Shown here: piece after piece, positions 50,905 to 59,139 of the stretch | Layout of the letters: each line of letters starts with the position of its first letter | Position numbering within the stretch: position 1 is the first letter of the stretch | Source: Myxococcota bacterium | GTDB taxonomy: Bacteria; Myxococcota_A; UBA796; UBA9615; JAKLKC01 | NCBI GenBank assembly: GCA_023150875.1 | Contig: JAKLKC010000020.1 | Span: 41,081 to 105,080, forward strand | Reading direction: 5' to 3' | Length of the DNA stretch: 64,000 bases | Position numbers and translations under genes: made by a program | Notes under the pieces: generated by a model | What the model saw: the letters and a program-made list of their open reading frames with translations, nothing else | Databases searched by the model: none | What the model was told of the DNA's origin: nothing

Positions 50905-53247
50905 TTGCTGGGACGCCTGGACGAATCGGAGCGAGGGACGGGGAGCGGGCACGGCCCCGGGTGGCGCGGTCGATCCGTCGACGCCGCCGTCGCCGCCTCC
51001 CTGCTCGTCCTGGGAGCCCTCTTCCGCCTCCCCCTCGCCCCGATGCTGGACACCACCGGCGACTCCCTGGACCCCATCCGCCAGGCATACTGGGTCCTCC
51101 ACGGCGCCCCGGTCGTCGGGAAGGTGGCCGGCTGGGTGTTCGGGTACGGCAGGGAACTGTCGTACCTGCCCCTCCTCCTGGGGCGACCGGAGGGGCTGGT
51201 CGGGGTCGCCGTGCGGCGGGCCCTGCTCCAGGCGGCGGTGCCCGCGGTGGCCTACCTCGCGGCCCGGGCCGTGACCCGGCGGGGGGAGGCGGGGTCGGGA
51301 GGGCGGACCGGCCCCCTGCTGGCCGCCGCGGTCCTGGCGGCCCATCCGGGCCTGCTGGACACCCTGGCGAGCGGCCACCGCACCTACCTGGCGGTGGAGT
51401 GGGGCGCCGTGGCGGCGGCGGCACTGGCGGGCCTCCTGGTGTGCCGCGCCACCGCTCGGGCCGCCGCCGTGCTGGGCCTCGCCCTTCCCATGATGGCCAT
51501 GAACCACCCGGCCGCCACCGCCGCCACCGCCGCCGTGGGGCCGGTGGGGTGGGTGGTGGTGGCCCGGGGTGGATGGCGGGGCGCCCTCGGGCTGCTGGTG
51601 GGGGTCTCCGTGGCGGCGGCGGTCGCCTGGCCCCACGGCGCGGCCCTGCTCCGGGGCCGAGCGATGGGGCTCGGGGACACCCTACGCGGCGTCACCGGCG
51701 ACGGCATGCCGCCGGCGGAGGTCCTGGCGCGGCTCCTGGGGGCGGGGGAGCCCCTGGGGGCCCTGCCGTGGGTGGTGGCCCCGCTGGCGGTCCTCGTCGG
51801 GGCGGCGGGGGCGAGGTGGGGGCGGCACCCCGACGCCCGCTCCCGGGCCGCGCACACCGCCGCCCTCGGCGCCGCGGCCACCGCGTCCCTGGCCCTCCTG
51901 GGCGGACTCGCGTTCACGCTCCGCTTCTTCGAGCCCTACTACGGCCGGCCCTTCCTTCCCCTCGTCGCGGTGGCGGGGGGCGCCGCGCTGGCGGTGGCGA
52001 TGGACCTGGCCGCCCCTCCCCGCCGCTGGCTGGGGGGAGCGCCCGGACTCCCGCGCCGGATCGGCTCCGCCGGGGCCCACCTCGGCATCGCCGCCCTCGC
52101 CGCGGCCACCCTCGCCCCGGCCCGGGGCTGGCCGGGGATGGTGGCGGCGCTGGAGGACTACGGGGCGAGGGACTGGTGGGCCTCCAGCCGCGCCCAGGTG
52201 GCCTCCCGCCTCGACGACCTGGGCGCCGAGGGGCCCTGGAACGTCGCGTTCTTCGGGCGGGAGCCCACCCCCGAGCTGATGGACCGCCTGCTCCGGGGGG
52301 ATCCGGCGGGGCGCTTCGCCGTGACCGGCGAGGAGCTCCGGGAGGCCCCCGTCCTCGTGGCCATCCACGCGGACGAGCCGGACATCGAGGTGGCGACGTC
52401 GCTCCCGCGCCCTCCGGGGATCCGGGTGCTGGACCGCGCGTGGGGCACGGTGATGCTGGCCGCCCGGGACGCCCGGGCGGTGAGGGACTGGACCCGGGGC
52501 TATTGCGGGTCGACTCCCCTGCCCATGCGGAGCTGGATGGGCCCCGACATGAGGTTGACCGTCGCCCTCGCACGGGTCCGCGGCGTGACCCCCGGGGCGC
52601 CCTCCTTCGTCCACCCGTGCAACGAGGCGCTCGCGTGGGCGCGGATCGACCTGCCGTCGGGGGTGGAGGTGCGCCTGCCGGGGCGAGGAAGCGGGACGGT
52701 GGCGATGCCGCCCCGCTCCTTCTCCATCGCCCGGCTGGAGACGGCCCGGCGGGACTGGGGGCGGTGCGTCGCCGAGGGCGGGTGCGCCCCGGGCGCCGAG
52801 GCGGGGGACCCGTGGGCGCCGGTGACCGGGGTGTCCGCGGCGGAGGCGGAGGCGTACTGCGCCCGGATGGGCGGCCGCCTGCCCGACGCCGTGGAGTGGC
52901 AGGCCGCGGGCTGGTGGACCCCGGCCCACGACGGCCTGCGCTCCCGGCCGTGGGGGATCGGCGAGGCCGGCGGCAGGGCCAACCTCGCCGGGGGCGCGGA
53001 CGGCTACGACGGGATCGCCCCCGTGGGGTCGTTCCCGGCGGGTGCCAGCGCCTTCGGGGTGGAGGACCTGGTCGGCAACGCCGCCGAGTGGGTACGGGCG
53101 GTGGAGGCCGAGACGGGGAAGACCGGGGCGGTGTGGGTCGCGGGGGGCTCGTGGTCCTCCGGGGACGAGGGGGCGGCGGCGGGTGTCTTCGCGGCGAGCG
53201 ACGGGGAGGCGCGTCCCGACGTGGGGTTCCGGTGCGCGAGGGAGTGA
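50905..53247 (+). CDS. membrane GT-C-like protein fused to FGE/SUMF1-like domain
   Basis: 780 aa from a TTG at 50905, the only plausible start after the divergent gene. Residues about 30-420 contain about ten membrane helices with TTGDSLDPIRQAYWVL after helix 1 and MMAMNHPAATAAT, paralogous to the second module of 34970-38160. A periplasmic segment (420-600) follows, then an FGE-like domain (about 600-780): YCARMGGRLPDAVEWQAAGW, PWGIGEAGGRANLAGGADGY, PVGSFPAGASAFG, VEDLVGNAAEWVR and RPDVGFRCARE. The paired active-site cysteines are absent. This intact copy shows that the fusion is a true architecture. The stop overlaps the next gene. Confidence 0.78.
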   Translation: MLGRLDESERGTGSGHGPGWRGRSVDAAVAASLLVLGALFRLPLAPMLDTTGDSLDPIRQAYWVLHGAPVVGKVAGWVFGYGRELSYLPLLLGRPEGLVGVAVRRALLQAAVPAVAYLAARAVTRRGEAGSGGRTGPLLAAAVLAAHPGLLDTLASGHRTYLAVEWGAVAAAALAGLLVCRATARAAAVLGLALPMMAMNHPAATAATAAVGPVGWVVVARGGWRGALGLLVGVSVAAAVAWPHGAALLRGRAMGLGDTLRGVTGDGMPPAEVLARLLGAGEPLGALPWVVAPLAVLVGAAGARWGRHPDARSRAAHTAALGAAATASLALLGGLAFTLRFFEPYYGRPFLPLVAVAGGAALAVAMDLAAPPRRWLGGAPGLPRRIGSAGAHLGIAALAAATLAPARGWPGMVAALEDYGARDWWASSRAQVASRLDDLGAEGPWNVAFFGREPTPELMDRLLRGDPAGRFAVTGEELREAPVLVAIHADEPDIEVATSLPRPPGIRVLDRAWGTVMLAARDARAVRDWTRGYCGSTPLPMRSWMGPDMRLTVALARVRGVTPGAPSFVHPCNEALAWARIDLPSGVEVRLPGRGSGTVAMPPRSFSIARLETARRDWGRCVAEGGCAPGAEAGDPWAPVTGVSAAEAEAYCARMGGRLPDAVEWQAAGWWTPAHDGLRSRPWGIGEAGGRANLAGGADGYDGIAPVGSFPAGASAFGVEDLVGNAAEWVRAVEAETGKTGAVWVAGGSWSSGDEGAAAGVFAASDGEARPDVGFRCARE

Positions 53248-54752
53248 GTCGGGAGCCGGGCTGGGGCTGGGGCACGTGGGGGACGGCGGCGGCCCTCGCC
53301 GTCGCGGTGGCCGCCTTCTGCGTCGTCGCCGGGGCCATCGCCCTGACCCGCTACTGGCGCTTCGAGATCGCCGACTCCGCCGAGCACGCGTGGTTCTACC
53401 AGCGGGTCTGGCAGGCCGCCTTCCTGGACCGGCCGGCCCGGACCCTCTTCAGCACGGAGCACGGCGACGGCCTGCTCGCCGGCCGCCACTTCGAACCCGG
53501 CCTCGCCCTGCTGGTCCCGGCGGTGCGGGCCTTCCCCTCGGCGGCCACCTTGCTGGTGGTGCAGGCGCTGGCGGTGGGTCTCGCCGCGGTGCCGGCCTAC
53601 CGGATCGGGAGGCGGCTGACCGGGGACACCGCCGCCGCCGCGCTCCTGGCGGCCTCCTTCCTGCTCCTGCCCGGCACGTGGCACGTCTCGACCCACTACT
53701 TCCGCGCCTTCACCCTCGCCCTCCCCCTCCTGCTGGGCGCCTGGGCGGCGGCGGTGGAGCGGCGGGGGCTGGCGACCCTCGCCCTGGCCCTCCTCGCCGC
53801 CTCCTTCCGGGAGGAGCTGGTGTGGGTGCTGCTGGCGGGGATCCCCCTGGCGGTGGGGAGGGACCCCGGCGGAGGCTGGAGGTGGCGTTCCGCCCTCGCC
53901 CTGGCGGCCGTCGCTGGGGGGTGGTGGCTGATGCTCCACGGGCTGCGGGGGGACGTGTCGGACTTCGTCGCCACCGGGGACGTCGTGGCGCGGGCGCGGG
54001 ACACGCTCCGCGAGACCCTGACGGCCGCGAAGGACGCGGAGGCCCCGGGGGCCTGGATCCTCCCCTGGTTCCGGCGGGAGCTGGGCCCGGGCCTGCTCCT
54101 GGCCCCCGCGGCCCCCCTCGCCGCGCTGCCGGTGGTCGCCAACTGGCTGGGCTTCCACACGTCCGCGGGGATGGCGGGCCCCTTCACCTACCACCTGCTG
54201 GTGCCGGCCCTGGCCACCGTGCCCCTGGTGCAGGCGGCGGCCGTGGGGCGGATCGCCCGGGGGATCGGCGCCCTGGCGGGGCGGTGGGGGTGGCGGCCGG
54301 ACCGGGCCCGGGGCGTCACCTCGCGGCTCCTCGCGGGAGCGCTGGCGGTGGGGGCGGCCCACGGGCTCTGGGGGGCCGCGCCGGACCCCGGCGCCCACGG
54401 CCTCGACCTGCTGCGGAGAAGGGAGGCCCCCGCCTTCCAGCAGCCGGACACGCCCTGGGCGGTCATCCGCAACGTGCCCGCCGGTGCCCCCGTCATGTGC
54501 TCCCACATCTACGCGCCGGTCCTCGCCTCCCGCCCGGTGGTCTACATGATCGAGGAGTGGACCCGGCCGGAGCTCCGGCGGCTCCTCCCCTGGCTGGCCC
54601 CGTGGGCGGTGGTCCCCTCGAGCTACGAGGACGTCCTGGGCCTGCTGGAGGCCGCGGGCTTCCGGGAGCGGGGCCGCTCCGGCGGCGCCGTGCTGCTCCA
54701 CCGCCGGGCTCACAGCCCCCTCGACGGACAGGACCCGCTGGTCCCGCTGTGA
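53244..54752 (+). CDS. DUF2079 multi-spanning membrane protein
   Basis: 502 aa, GTG at 53244 overlapping the preceding stop (a GTG at 53232 is an alternative). About ten helices are seen, with EIADSAEHAWFYQRVWQAAF after helix 1 and RHFEPGLALLVPAVRAFPSA followed by LLVVQALAVGLAAVPAYRIG, the hallmark of DUF2079, a family distantly related to GT-C glycosyltransferases. FREELVWVLLA is also typical. Translational coupling to the GT-FGE gene suggests joint action, perhaps in modifying a cell-surface glycan. The substrate is unknown. Confidence 0.82.
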   Translation: MSREPGWGWGTWGTAAALAVAVAAFCVVAGAIALTRYWRFEIADSAEHAWFYQRVWQAAFLDRPARTLFSTEHGDGLLAGRHFEPGLALLVPAVRAFPSAATLLVVQALAVGLAAVPAYRIGRRLTGDTAAAALLAASFLLLPGTWHVSTHYFRAFTLALPLLLGAWAAAVERRGLATLALALLAASFREELVWVLLAGIPLAVGRDPGGGWRWRSALALAAVAGGWWLMLHGLRGDVSDFVATGDVVARARDTLRETLTAAKDAEAPGAWILPWFRRELGPGLLLAPAAPLAALPVVANWLGFHTSAGMAGPFTYHLLVPALATVPLVQAAAVGRIARGIGALAGRWGWRPDRARGVTSRLLAGALAVGAAHGLWGAAPDPGAHGLDLLRRREAPAFQQPDTPWAVIRNVPAGAPVMCSHIYAPVLASRPVVYMIEEWTRPELRRLLPWLAPWAVVPSSYEDVLGLLEAAGFRERGRSGGAVLLHRRAHSPLDGQDPLVPL

Positions 54753-55198
54753 GGGCCACCCGGGGAGGCGTCCGCGGGATCAGGGCGGGGAGGGGGTTCC
54801 AGGGAGTGGGCGAGGGCCGCCAGGGCGGCCCGGGCGGCGGCGAGCGCCTCGGGGAGGGGGATGCCCTGGCAAAGGACCGCCGCGGCGACCCGGGCGCCGA
54901 GGGCGGTGGCGTCGGGATCGCCGATCCGGCCCACGCCCGCCCCCGCCGCGGCAGCGCCGAGCCCCACGGCATAGCCGAAGGCGAGGTGCAGGTCGGCCCG
55001 GGTGTCCGAACGCCCGTTCATCGCCGCCTCGACGGCGAGCCAGAGGTGCTTGCGGGAGGGGCCGAGGGCCGCCACCAGGGCCCGCGCCTCCTCCGGCTCC
55101 TTGCCCTCGGACCCCAGGTGGGCCGCGATGGCCTCCCGGAGCTGTTCCCTCAGGCCACCGTCGATGCCTGGAGCGGGGGGAGGCCAATCCGAGCACAT
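54710..55198 (-). CDS. hypothetical helical protein
   Basis: 162 aa, ATG at 55198. It is alanine-rich and mostly helical (REQLREAIAAHLGSEGKEPE, ADLHLAFGYAVGLGAAAAGA, ALGARVAAAVLCQGIPLPEA), with no signal peptide. The last 14 codons overlap the 3' end of the convergent DUF2079 gene. No family is recognised, and the true end of the protein may matter little for function. Confidence 0.5.
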   Translation of the reverse strand: MCSDWPPPAPGIDGGLREQLREAIAAHLGSEGKEPEEARALVAALGPSRKHLWLAVEAAMNGRSDTRADLHLAFGYAVGLGAAAAGAGVGRIGDPDATALGARVAAAVLCQGIPLPEALAAARAALAALAHSLEPPPRPDPADASPGGPHSGTSGSCPSRGL

Positions 55199-55259
55199 GG
55201 ATGCTCCCGCGGGCTCCCCCAGGGGGAGGGTGGGGGTTCACGCCCGCCGTCGCCCCCAA

Positions 55260-55748
55260 TCACCCCCGAAGTGGGTCCGCGCTTCCCCTCCTCCCCTGCC
55301 AAGGGTGCCAGGCCGCCGACAGCGCCTCGTCCAGTTCCTCCGGTCCGAAGGGCTTGGCCAGGAACGAGAGGATCCCGGCGGCGGCCAGGCGGGGAGCCAC
55401 CCGCTCCGGGGCCATGCCGCTCATCGCGATGATCCCGCAGGCCGGGGTGGCGCGACGGGCGTGGGGGACCAGCGCCAGGCCGTCCTCATGCCCGAGCTGG
55501 AGATCCAGGAGCAGCAGGTCCACGGCGCCGACGTCCAGGGCGGTCCTCGCCGTTTCGAGGTCCGCCGCCTCCACGACCCGCATCCTCCGGGCCAGGAGGA
55601 GCAGAGCCACGGCCCGGCGGCTCGCGTCGTCGTCCTCCACCAGAAGCACGGTCCCATTCTCGTGGGCCGGGGGAACGATGCCGGGCGGGGGGGAAGCGAA
55701 GCCCAGACGCGGGCCCCCCCCTCGCGTGTCGTCGTTCCGTTCGGCCAC
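55260..55748 (-). CDS. receiver-domain protein
   Basis: 162 aa from a GTG at 55748 with GAGGGGAGGGG upstream; an ATG at 55838 would add 30 residues but would include the candidate promoter. A Gly-rich N-terminus leads to a receiver domain: VLLVEDDDASRRAVALLLLA, phosphoacceptor Asp in LLLLDLQLGHEDG, Ser in IIAMSGM and Lys in FLAKPFGPEEL. No output domain is present. It is likely a phosphorelay component; its kinase is not adjacent. The gene is divergent from the XRE regulator. Confidence 0.78.
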   Translation of the reverse strand: MAERNDDTRGGGPRLGFASPPPGIVPPAHENGTVLLVEDDDASRRAVALLLLARRMRVVEAADLETARTALDVGAVDLLLLDLQLGHEDGLALVPHARRATPACGIIAMSGMAPERVAPRLAAAGILSFLAKPFGPEELDEALSAAWHPWQGRRGSADPLRG

Positions 55749-55826
55749 GGCCCCTCCCCTCGCCCCGGGGCCAGGCGCCCGCACCCGACGGGCTCCCCGG
55801 ACGCCCGGGCACGTTGCGCGCGCCCC

Positions 55827-55856
55827 GTTATCGACCATCTTTAGCCTAGATGTCAA
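55827..55856 (-). promoter_or_regulatory. candidate promoter for the receiver gene
   Basis: On the minus strand TTGACA (55856-55851) is followed after 18 bases by GATAAC (55832-55827). It reads into the receiver gene and ends two bases from a 10-base palindrome that could be an operator. Confidence 0.4.
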
Positions 55857-55858
55857 CT

Positions 55859-55868
55859 ACCCATGGGT
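55859..55868. promoter_or_regulatory. 10-base palindrome ACCCATGGGT, candidate operator
   Basis: A perfect palindrome in the 155-base gap between the divergent receiver and XRE genes, 35 bases upstream of the XRE start and two bases from the TTGACA box. XRE regulators bind such short dyads and often regulate themselves. Confidence 0.35.
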
Positions 55869-55903
55869 GTTCATTCCTTACCCGCCGCGCCCGACGATGA
55901 CGC

Positions 55904-56281
55904 GTGCGTGATCGCGACGCCACGGAGAGGCGGCTGCTGCGAGACTTCGGCGAGGTCCTCGCCCGGAGGCGGCTCGCCGCGCGCCTCAGCCAGGCCGAGC
56001 TCGCGGAGCGGGTCGGGCTGGGCTCCGCCGAGATGGTGAGCCGGTACGAGCGCGGGCTCCAGAACCCCACCCTCCTGACCACGGCGCGGTTCGCCCGGGC
56101 ATTGGGCGTCTCGCCGGCAGACCTGCTGCCGCCCGCCTCCCGGGTCGCGGGGGCCTCCGACCTCCCGGAGCGGGCCGGGGCCCTGGTGGCCGGGATCGAC
56201 CGCCTCGACCCGGCGGCGGCGCGGCTGGCGGTGGCGGCCCTCCAGGGGATCGCGGAGGGGCTGGGACCCGGACCGGAGTAG
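55904..56281 (+). CDS. XRE-family helix-turn-helix regulator
   Basis: 125 aa, GTG at 55904. A Cro/C1-type HTH spans about residues 12-68: FGEVLARRRLAARLSQAELA, ERVGLGSAEMVSRYERGLQN, PTLLTTARFARALGVSPADL. A short helical C-terminus (RLAVAALQGIAEGLG) may mediate dimerisation. It probably regulates itself and the divergent receiver gene through the palindrome between them. No phage or toxin partner is adjacent. Confidence 0.88.
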   Translation: MRDRDATERRLLRDFGEVLARRRLAARLSQAELAERVGLGSAEMVSRYERGLQNPTLLTTARFARALGVSPADLLPPASRVAGASDLPERAGALVAGIDRLDPAAARLAVAALQGIAEGLGPGPE

Positions 56282-56306
56282 CGGGGGCGGGGTCGGCTCG
56301 GGCGGA

Positions 56307-57866
56307 TCAGGGCGCCCCGGGCTCCCCCGCACCCCCCACCCGCGCGAACAGGGCGTAGCCTCCCCCCCGCCCCTCCAGTCGGAACGCGCCGTCGGCGGCG
56401 AGGCGTTCGAAGAGGGGCGCGTCCTCCGGGACGAGGAGGCGGTCCACGTCCTCGGGGCCCGGGGGGAACCAGGGGCCGTGCCAGGGCTGGCGCTGGCCGG
56501 CCCCTTCGCCGAAGGACTCGATGGAGAAGACGCGGGCGCGGCCGGCCAGGGCCCCGATGGTGGAGAAGTCGGCGGCGGCGGACGCCCCCCGGGGGATCCG
56601 CTCCACCAGGGCCGCCACGGCGGCCACCCGGGGGGCGTCCCAGCCCGGGGGGGGCGAGGAGACCTCCTCCAGGTAGGCCCTCCCGGCCCTCCAGGAGACC
56701 GCCGCCTGGGAGGCCACCAGGCCGAGGGCGATCCCGCCGATGGCCGCAGCCCGCCGAGGGCGGGGGCCGCGCCCGGGGGCGATCCACCGGAGCAGGCGGC
56801 CGGCCCCCACCGCCGCCGCCACCCCGATCACCGGCAGGACCGGGGCCAGGTAGTGGGTGTAGGGCCCCCGGGGATCCGCCCACTCGTGGTCGGTGGCGAA
56901 GACCAGGAAACCCAGCACCGGCGCGGCGATGGCGAGGACCTCCGGGGCCAGGAGGGCGGTGAGCATCCCCGGGGCGACCAGCAGGGCGAGGGCCCTCGCC
57001 TCGGACTCGGCGACGCGGCCGGCCAGGGAGGCGAGCCCGGGGAGCGCCCCCCTCCCCGTCCCCCACTCCGACGCGGCGCCGGCGATGTCGAAGTGGTTGT
57101 CGACGCCCAGGCCGAGGACGCGCTGGCCCACCTGCCAGGCGAGGGCGACCGCCAGCAGCGCCCCCGAGGCAGCGAGGCGGCGGCGGAGCGTCCCCTCGCC
57201 GGCGGCGAAGGGGAGGACCAGCCCGGCGGCGGCGACGGACCAGACCAGCTCCTCGCGGACGGCGCAGGCGAGGAGCGCCAGGATCGCCACCCACGGGAGG
57301 CGCCCCAGCAGGGCGGCGGCCACGGCGAGGCCGAGGGCGGGCACGGCGGCGACCAGGGGGCGGAAGTCGGCCAGCGCGACGACCCACACCGGGAAGGAGA
57401 GCAGCCAGGTCACCGCCAGGGCGAGGGCGAGGCCGGGGGAGCCGGTGCGCCGCGAGGCCACGGCGAAGACCGGCACCGCCCCGGCGACCACGGTGGCGAC
57501 CTGCAGGGCGAACAAGGTCCCGACCTCGGGGCGCAGGGCGAAGAACGGGACGTACAGGGGGAGCAGGAAGTAGCGGTGGGAGAGGCGCAGCAGCCCCACC
57601 GGCTCCTGCATCAGCACGGTGTGGACGAAGCCGTGGCCCTCCGCGGCGCTGGCGATCAGGCCGGAGTAGAAGGCGAGGTCGAGGCCCCAGTTCCAGCGGA
57701 AGGCGGCGTCCTTGGCCACCGCCACCCAGGTCAGCGCCCCCCAGGCCGCCGCGCAGGCGACGACGAGCAGGATCCACGCCCCCCGCGCCCTCCCCGGCCC
57801 CGGCAGCAGGGGCGACGGCGGCCGCGCTCGGCCGAGCAACCGCCGCGGAGGGCGGGGGAGGGCCAT
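56307..57866 (-). CDS. DUF2079 multi-spanning membrane protein
   Basis: 519 aa, ATG at 57866. The N-terminal helix is followed by NWGLDLAFYSGLIASAAEGH, then SHRYFLLPLYVPFFALRPEV and FALQVATVVAGAVPVFAVAS, the DUF2079 pattern, then CAVREELVWSVAAAG and about ten helices in all, with a periplasmic C-terminal part (FSTIGALAGRARVFSIESFG). It is related in family, not closely in sequence, to 53244-54752. A role in surface glycan or glycolipid metabolism is plausible from GT-C kinship only. Confidence 0.82.
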   Translation of the reverse strand: MALPRPPRRLLGRARPPSPLLPGPGRARGAWILLVVACAAAWGALTWVAVAKDAAFRWNWGLDLAFYSGLIASAAEGHGFVHTVLMQEPVGLLRLSHRYFLLPLYVPFFALRPEVGTLFALQVATVVAGAVPVFAVASRRTGSPGLALALAVTWLLSFPVWVVALADFRPLVAAVPALGLAVAAALLGRLPWVAILALLACAVREELVWSVAAAGLVLPFAAGEGTLRRRLAASGALLAVALAWQVGQRVLGLGVDNHFDIAGAASEWGTGRGALPGLASLAGRVAESEARALALLVAPGMLTALLAPEVLAIAAPVLGFLVFATDHEWADPRGPYTHYLAPVLPVIGVAAAVGAGRLLRWIAPGRGPRPRRAAAIGGIALGLVASQAAVSWRAGRAYLEEVSSPPPGWDAPRVAAVAALVERIPRGASAAADFSTIGALAGRARVFSIESFGEGAGQRQPWHGPWFPPGPEDVDRLLVPEDAPLFERLAADGAFRLEGRGGGYALFARVGGAGEPGAP

Positions 57867-57966
57867 GGGGGATCCTTCGTGCGCCCCGGACGCGGGCGCC
57901 CCCGCAGTCTAGACCGCCCCGCATCGGGGGGGGAGCCTCCTCGCCGATCCGGCGCGCGGGCGGGGC

Positions 57967-58941
57967 TCACGCCGCCCGGGCGAGCACCACCTGGTAGTCC
58001 AGGGCGTCGAAGCGGTCCACCACCCGGAAGCCCGCCCCCTCGCAGAGGCCGCGGATCTCGTCCAGGCCGTAGGACCGCCCGCCCTCCGTATAGCAGAGCA
58101 TCGTCAAGCCGAAGCAGGCTGCGACCTCGGTGAGCTCGCCCCGGCCGTCCAGGAACATGTCTTTGATGGCCACGAGCCCCGTCGGCACCGCCGCCCGCAG
58201 GCGCTCCAGAAGCGCCGCCACCTCCCCCGGGGAGCAGCCGTGGACGACGTTGGAGAGGAACGCCAGGTCGTAGGGGCCCCCGAGGTCGTCGGTCCCGAAG
58301 TCCCCCGCCATCATGTCGAAGGCGTCGCCGTGGCGTTCCCTCGCCAGGTCCACCACCACGGGCTGGTCGAACAGCGTCACCCGGAACCCCGCGTCGGCGA
58401 ACGTCCGCGCGTATCGCCCGTGGCCGCCCCCCAGGTCCAGCACCGTGCCCCCCGGGGGCAGGCGGGACCTCAGCCAGGCGACGGTCTCCCGCGCGGGGAC
58501 CTCGCTCCGCCGCCACAGGAAGTCCAGGAAGCGCCCCGTCGCCTCCCGGTCGTCGGGCCGGGTCCCCCCGACGGTCGCCTTCGACCTGCCCTCGGGTGTG
58601 GTCATCGGCCCTCCCGACTCCACGACCCGCCCCAGGCGTGCGAGGTCCTCCAGGGAGTCGGCGGCCCCGGCGAGGGACAGGGCGCCCCCGCGTGCCATCT
58701 CCAACGCCGCGGGCGACAGGGCCCACGTCTCTCCGCCACCCACCAGGATCCCGAGCTCCTGCAGGATCGGCGCAGTCCCCCGGAGGGCCCGCGGCTCCCC
58801 GGGCAGCTCCTCCAGGCGACGGGAGTTCCCGTCCGCCAACGCGGCGAGGCAGCCGGCCTCGCTCCAGGCCACCAGGGTGGCGTACGCCGCGACGTGCCGC
58901 CGCAGGGCGAACAGGTCCTCCTCGGTCCTCAGCCGGATCAT
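57967..58941 (-). CDS. SAM-dependent O-methyltransferase-like protein
   Basis: 324 aa, ATG at 58941 with GGAGG upstream. The N-terminal 130 residues are a helical dimerisation-type domain as in plant/actinobacterial O-methyltransferases. The C-terminal Rossmann fold has motif I VLDLGGGHGRYARTFADAGF, FDQPVVVDLARERHGD, DMMAGDFG and LAFLSNVVHGCSPGEVAALL. It methylates an unknown small molecule; no biosynthetic cluster surrounds it. Confidence 0.82.
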   Translation of the reverse strand: MIRLRTEEDLFALRRHVAAYATLVAWSEAGCLAALADGNSRRLEELPGEPRALRGTAPILQELGILVGGGETWALSPAALEMARGGALSLAGAADSLEDLARLGRVVESGGPMTTPEGRSKATVGGTRPDDREATGRFLDFLWRRSEVPARETVAWLRSRLPPGGTVLDLGGGHGRYARTFADAGFRVTLFDQPVVVDLARERHGDAFDMMAGDFGTDDLGGPYDLAFLSNVVHGCSPGEVAALLERLRAAVPTGLVAIKDMFLDGRGELTEVAACFGLTMLCYTEGGRSYGLDEIRGLCEGAGFRVVDRFDALDYQVVLARAA

Positions 58942-59139
58942 GGGCTCCTCCAGTGCCCATGAGACTATCGAGCCCCGCGCCCCGCCGCCACCCAGCCCCA
59001 GGACCGAGGCGGGCACCGCCGCCACCCCGAAGTCGGTTAGGATGGACGGGGCGCCGGGGACGATCCCTCCCGCCGGCCTGCCGGGCGCCGTGCGGGAGGG
59101 CGGCCGGCAGCCGCCCGAACCCCGGGGTCCAGCCCCCCT

